Positions 61,281 through 64,000 of a DNA stretch of 64,000 nt are shown in pieces (position 1 is the stretch's first letter; each line of letters starts with the position of its first letter). The notes beneath the pieces are model-generated. The model was given only the letters and a program-made list of their open reading frames with translations, had not been told where the DNA came from and searched no databases. A program made the translations under genes and the position numbers. The stretch covers positions 232,861-296,860 of the forward strand of contig NZ_JAKQYM010000004.1 in assembly GCF_022662535.1 (NCBI RefSeq). Reading direction: 5' to 3'. This stretch comes from Polaribacter marinus (GTDB lineage Bacteria > Bacteroidota > Bacteroidia > Flavobacteriales > Flavobacteriaceae).

Positions 61281-63221
61281 TTAAAATTTCTTCAATGTTT
61301 TGTTTTCTTCGGTTTTAATTAAAGAAATAAATTCTTCAATTGTAAAGGTACCTAAATCTCCTTCACCATGTTTTCTTACAGAAACTGTGCCATCTTGCTC
61401 TTCTTTTTCTCCAACAATAACCATAAAAGGTATTTTGTTAACTTCTGCGTCTCTTATTTTTCTACCGGTTTTTTCATTTCGGTCATCTACGAGGGCGCGA
61501 ATTTCGGAATTTTCTAACGATTCTAAAACTTTTTCTGAATATTTTTGATATTTCTCACTGATTGGCAATAAGATAACTTGATCTGGAGTAAGCCAAAGCG
61601 GGAAGTTTCCTGCTGTATGCTCTAGCAATACGGCGATAAAACGTTCCATCGAACCAAATGGAGCTCTATGAATCATTACCGGTCTGTGTAATTGGTTATC
61701 TGCTCCTTTATAGGTTAAATCGAATCGTTTTGGTAAATTATAGTCAACTTGTATGGTTCCAAGCTGCCAACTTCTGCCTAATGCGTCTTTAACCATAAAG
61801 TCTAATTTGGGTCCGTAAAAAGCTGCTTCACCTTCTTCTATTACAAAATCTAAACCTTTGTCTGTTGCGGCGCTTATAATTGCATTTTCTGCAATTTCCC
61901 ATGTTTCTACATCTCCTATATACTTGTCCAAGTTTTGCATATCTCTAATAGAAACTTGTGCGGTAAAATCTTCAAAACCTAAAGAACTAAAAACATATAA
62001 AACTAAATCGATAACGTCTTTAAATTCTTGGTCTAATTGTTCTGGAGTACAGAAAATATGAGCATCATCTTGTGTAAAACCTCTAACACGTGTTAATCCG
62101 TGTAATTCTCCACTTTGTTCATATCTATATACGGTGCCAAATTCGGCAAAACGTTTTGGTAAATCTTTATAAGAATAAGGTTTGAAATTATAAACTTCAC
62201 AGTGATGTGGGCAGTTCATTGGCTTTAATAAAAACTCTTCATCCATTTTAGGAGTTTTTATTGGTTGAAAACTATCTGCTCCATATTTCTCATAATGACC
62301 AGACGTAACATATAACTCTTTCTGACCAATATGTGGTGTCATCACCATTTCGTAGCCTGCCTTTTTTTGAGCTTTCTTTAAAAAGTCTTCTAAACGCCCT
62401 CTCAAAGCAGCACCTTTTGGTAACCACAATGGCAAACCAGCGCCTACTTTTTGAGAAAATGTAAATAACTCTAACTCTTTTCCTAATTTTCTGTGATCAC
62501 GTTTTTTAGCTTCTTCTAATAAAGCTAAATACTCAGTCAACATTTTTTGTTTAGGAAAACTAATTCCGTAAATACGAGTTAATTGATTATTCTTTTCATC
62601 ACCACGCCAATAAGCACCGGCAACATTCATTATTTTAATAGCCTTTATGATTCCAGTATTAGGTATATGTCCTCCTCTACACAAATCTGTAAAGTTACTG
62701 TGGTCACAAAATGTAATGTCACCATCTGTTAGGTTTTCTATTAACTCAACTTTATAAGGATTGTTTTCTTTTTCATATAATGCTAAGGCATCTGCTTTAG
62801 AAACCGAACGCATTTTAAATTCGTGTTTTCCGCGAGCAATTTCTAAAAATTTCTTTTCAATAGCTGCAAAATCTTTTTCAGAAATAGTTTCATCGCCTAA
62901 ATCTAAATCATAATAAAAACCATTTTCTATAGCAGGGCCTATTGTTAATTTTGCATTGGGATGAAAACTCAATATGGTCTCCGCTAATACGTGTGCAGAA
63001 GAATGCCAAAAAGCTTTTTTCCCATCAGCATCATTAAATGTGTATAAAATTAATGAACCATCTGTGGTTAATGGAGTAGTGGTTTCAACTGTAATGTTGT
63101 TAAATTTTGCAGAGATTACGTTTCTAGCAAACCCTTCACTAATGCTTTTTGCAACATCCATTGGAGTGATGTTTTTAGCAAACTCCTTAATAGTTCCGTC
63201 AGGTAAAGTAATTTTAATCAT
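61281..63221 (-). CDS. thrS: Threonyl-tRNA synthetase
   Basis: A 646-residue class II synthetase. It has the N-terminal TGS domain (1-65), the editing domain with HSSAHVLAE and the [10 protein letters not shown] motif, and the catalytic core with motif 2 [31 protein letters not shown] zinc-site region and motif 3 [15 protein letters not shown]-terminal anticodon-binding domain follows ([16 protein letters not shown]). First gene of the thrS-infC-rpmI-rplT operon; the ATG at 63221 is supported by the conserved TGS start. Confidence 0.97.
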   Translation of the reverse strand: MIKITLPDGTIKEFAKNITPMDVAKSISEGFARNVISAKFNNITVETTTPLTTDGSLILYTFNDADGKKAFWHSSAHVLAETILSFHPNAKLTIGPAIENGFYYDLDLGDETISEKDFAAIEKKFLEIARGKHEFKMRSVSKADALALYEKENNPYKVELIENLTDGDITFCDHSNFTDLCRGGHIPNTGIIKAIKIMNVAGAYWRGDEKNNQLTRIYGISFPKQKMLTEYLALLEEAKKRDHRKLGKELELFTFSQKVGAGLPLWLPKGAALRGRLEDFLKKAQKKAGYEMVMTPHIGQKELYVTSGHYEKYGADSFQPIKTPKMDEEFLLKPMNCPHHCEVYNFKPYSYKDLPKRFAEFGTVYRYEQSGELHGLTRVRGFTQDDAHIFCTPEQLDQEFKDVIDLVLYVFSSLGFEDFTAQVSIRDMQNLDKYIGDVETWEIAENAIISAATDKGLDFVIEEGEAAFYGPKLDFMVKDALGRSWQLGTIQVDYNLPKRFDLTYKGADNQLHRPVMIHRAPFGSMERFIAVLLEHTAGNFPLWLTPDQVILLPISEKYQKYSEKVLESLENSEIRALVDDRNEKTGRKIRDAEVNKIPFMVIVGEKEEQDGTVSVRKHGEGDLGTFTIEEFISLIKTEENKTLKKF

Positions 63222-63404
63222 TATTATGTATAATATTTTGAGGTTGCAAAGATATTAGAAAACAATTTTTCACACAATATATATATGTACTTATTAAGAA
63301 CTAAAATTTTTTTATTTGGGTGTTCCCTTTTTTTACAAGAGATTTCTATCTAGTTCTCAGTTAAATTTGTACTTGGCTGATGCTTTTTAAGTGAGTAGAA
63401 TAAA

Positions 63405-63538
63405 AAAAAGGGCGGGCTTTTCACTATATCTTTTTATGTGAAAATGTTTTTTAGAGGCTTTTTGCAGTCTAGTTAGCTCGTTTTTAGCCCGATTTTTTTG
63501 TTTATCTAACATAAAAAGGATGCCGTTTCAATCCCTAA
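63405..63538 (-). repeat. Dispersed hairpin repeat, long copy
   Basis: On the minus strand: TTAGGGATTGAAACGGCATCC, then a hairpin built from CCTTTTTATGT and ACATAAAAAGATATAG, then GTGAAAAGCCCGCCC. Its start matches that of the copy at 30022-30112 (TAGCCCTGATTGAAGC). It is in the long gene-free end region (63222-64000), where the only other ORF (60 codons, 63603-63785) looks like chance. Confidence 0.6.
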
Positions 63539-63771
63539 CACGATTAATAAGTGAAAATAACTATTAATTTTTCATGCTTAGTATTAAATAGATGTTTGTT
63601 ATTTATGGTTTGTCTTCTTTTTTTAAGTAATAAAAGTATGTAGATATCAGATATGACGAGATCATAATTAAATTTGAATAAAAAGCATAAAATAATTTTA
63701 AGGATAAAACACTAATAATAATAGGTTTAAGAGGAGGATGGAAATAAAGTTTAAAAAAGATTAGGAAAAGA

Positions 63772-63802
63772 GTTGTGAGATTCAAAAGAGGATGTATATT
63801 TG
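63772..63802 (+). promoter_or_regulatory. Stable-RNA-type promoter P1 at the right edge
   Basis: GTTG (63772-63775), 19 bp, TATATTTG (63795-63802), followed by CACCCGCTAACA. The 15-bp string around the -7 box is identical to that before tRNA-Arg. A CTAACA/TGTTAG hairpin lies in the leader. Confidence 0.75.
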
Positions 63803-63879
63803 CACCCGCTAACAGGAATATGAGATTGTTAGTTTAGTTCATTGAGATGTTGTATTAGTTATTTAAAGGTTAAATAAAT

Positions 63880-63930
63880 ATGAAGTTGAAGCTTTATAAA
63901 ATAGTTTAAAAAAAAACTTCATTTTTTTTA
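63880..63930 (+). terminator. Possible terminator between P1 and P2
   Basis: ATGAAGTT (63880-63887) and AACTTCAT (63915-63922) can pair around a large loop, followed by eight T. If real, P1 makes a separate short RNA of about 120 nt. Confidence 0.35.
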
Positions 63931-63960
63931 TTGTCAGAATAGAAATAGTTTATATATTTG
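63930..63960 (+). promoter_or_regulatory. Stable-RNA-type promoter P2 at the right edge
   Basis: ATTG (63930-63933), 19 bp, TATATTTG (63953-63960), then CAGCCGCTAACA, nearly the same as after P1. Tandem promoters of this form fit the start of an rRNA operon beyond the window; the 16S gene itself is not visible. Confidence 0.7.
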
Positions 63961-64000
63961 CAGCCGCTAACAAATACAGCAAAACGATCAGAGAAATTTT

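Noticed and set aside
63603..63785. 60-codon minus-strand ORF at the right edge
   Set aside because: It is hydrophobic, low in complexity and lies just upstream of promoter P1. Its composition (F, L, Y, I, S) is what AT-rich noncoding DNA gives; no family is recognised.

Overview
The window is AT-rich, densely packed bacterial chromosome that reads as Flavobacteriaceae, most likely Polaribacter or a close relative. The support is the gene set (DUF4293 beside rho, the DUF1599 and BT_3928-like genes, glutamine synthetase III, a SigZ-type sigma factor, a PID-CTERM-like small protein) and the promoters. Many genes are preceded by the Bacteroidetes sigma -7 box TANNTTTG, sometimes with a TTG-type -33 element 19-20 bp upstream, and Shine-Dalgarno sequences are mostly absent. 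No phage, transposase, CRISPR array or integron is visible, so this is core chromosome with small accessory islands. Layout: 1-4.3 kb holds the rho edge, DUF4293 and a two-component operon (LuxR-type response regulator, duplicated-domain lipoprotein, TPR histidine kinase). 4.3-18 kb holds truA, an ABC exporter, cdaA, exbD, folP, a LOG protein, DUF1599, a DoxX-like protein, crcB, a crotonase, an MFS exporter behind a leader/terminator unit, a CaCA antiporter, small genes and tRNA-Arg(ACG). 18-30 kb holds a P-type ATPase, clpS-prmA-tpiA, pyrF, a CocE-type hydrolase and a DJ-1 protein. 30-37 kb holds YgiQ, a zinc-ribbon/FAD monooxygenase fusion, a methyltransferase, a dienelactone hydrolase, sigZ and an unlisted 33-residue metallothionein-like peptide, followed by a frameshifted TonB-plug gene. 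37-50 kb holds icmF, hutU, the divergent glutamine synthetase pair, a purM-like gene and an amidohydrolase. 50-59 kb holds prfA, a candidate small RNA, a GH31 glucosidase and glgA-glgC-glgB. 59-63 kb holds thrS-infC-rpmI-rplT, and the right edge carries two tandem stable-RNA-type promoters, probably the start of an rRNA operon. The most interesting signal joins two distant places. The promoter region of the response regulator (888-983) and a gene-less interval between prfA and the GH31 gene (51806-51904, minus strand) share several identical blocks at matched spacing, including an operator-like palindrome and the -7 box. The second copy drives no ORF; about 70-115 bp downstream lies a clean terminator hairpin, which predicts a small RNA of about 118 nt. 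Its terminator loop carries a CCCCTAA motif that also recurs in the leader of the lipoprotein gene in the two-component operon. This has the shape of a response-regulator/small-RNA circuit, comparable in logic to GacA and its RNAs. Other signals worth testing are the Cys-rich peptide beside sigZ, a tRNA-Arg with a covarying A19-U56 tertiary pair, a leader ORF plus terminator in front of the MFS gene, a 17-bp-arm palindrome abutting the GTG start of glgA, and infC starting at ATA. All family assignments are by eye from the translated sequence; no database search was run.
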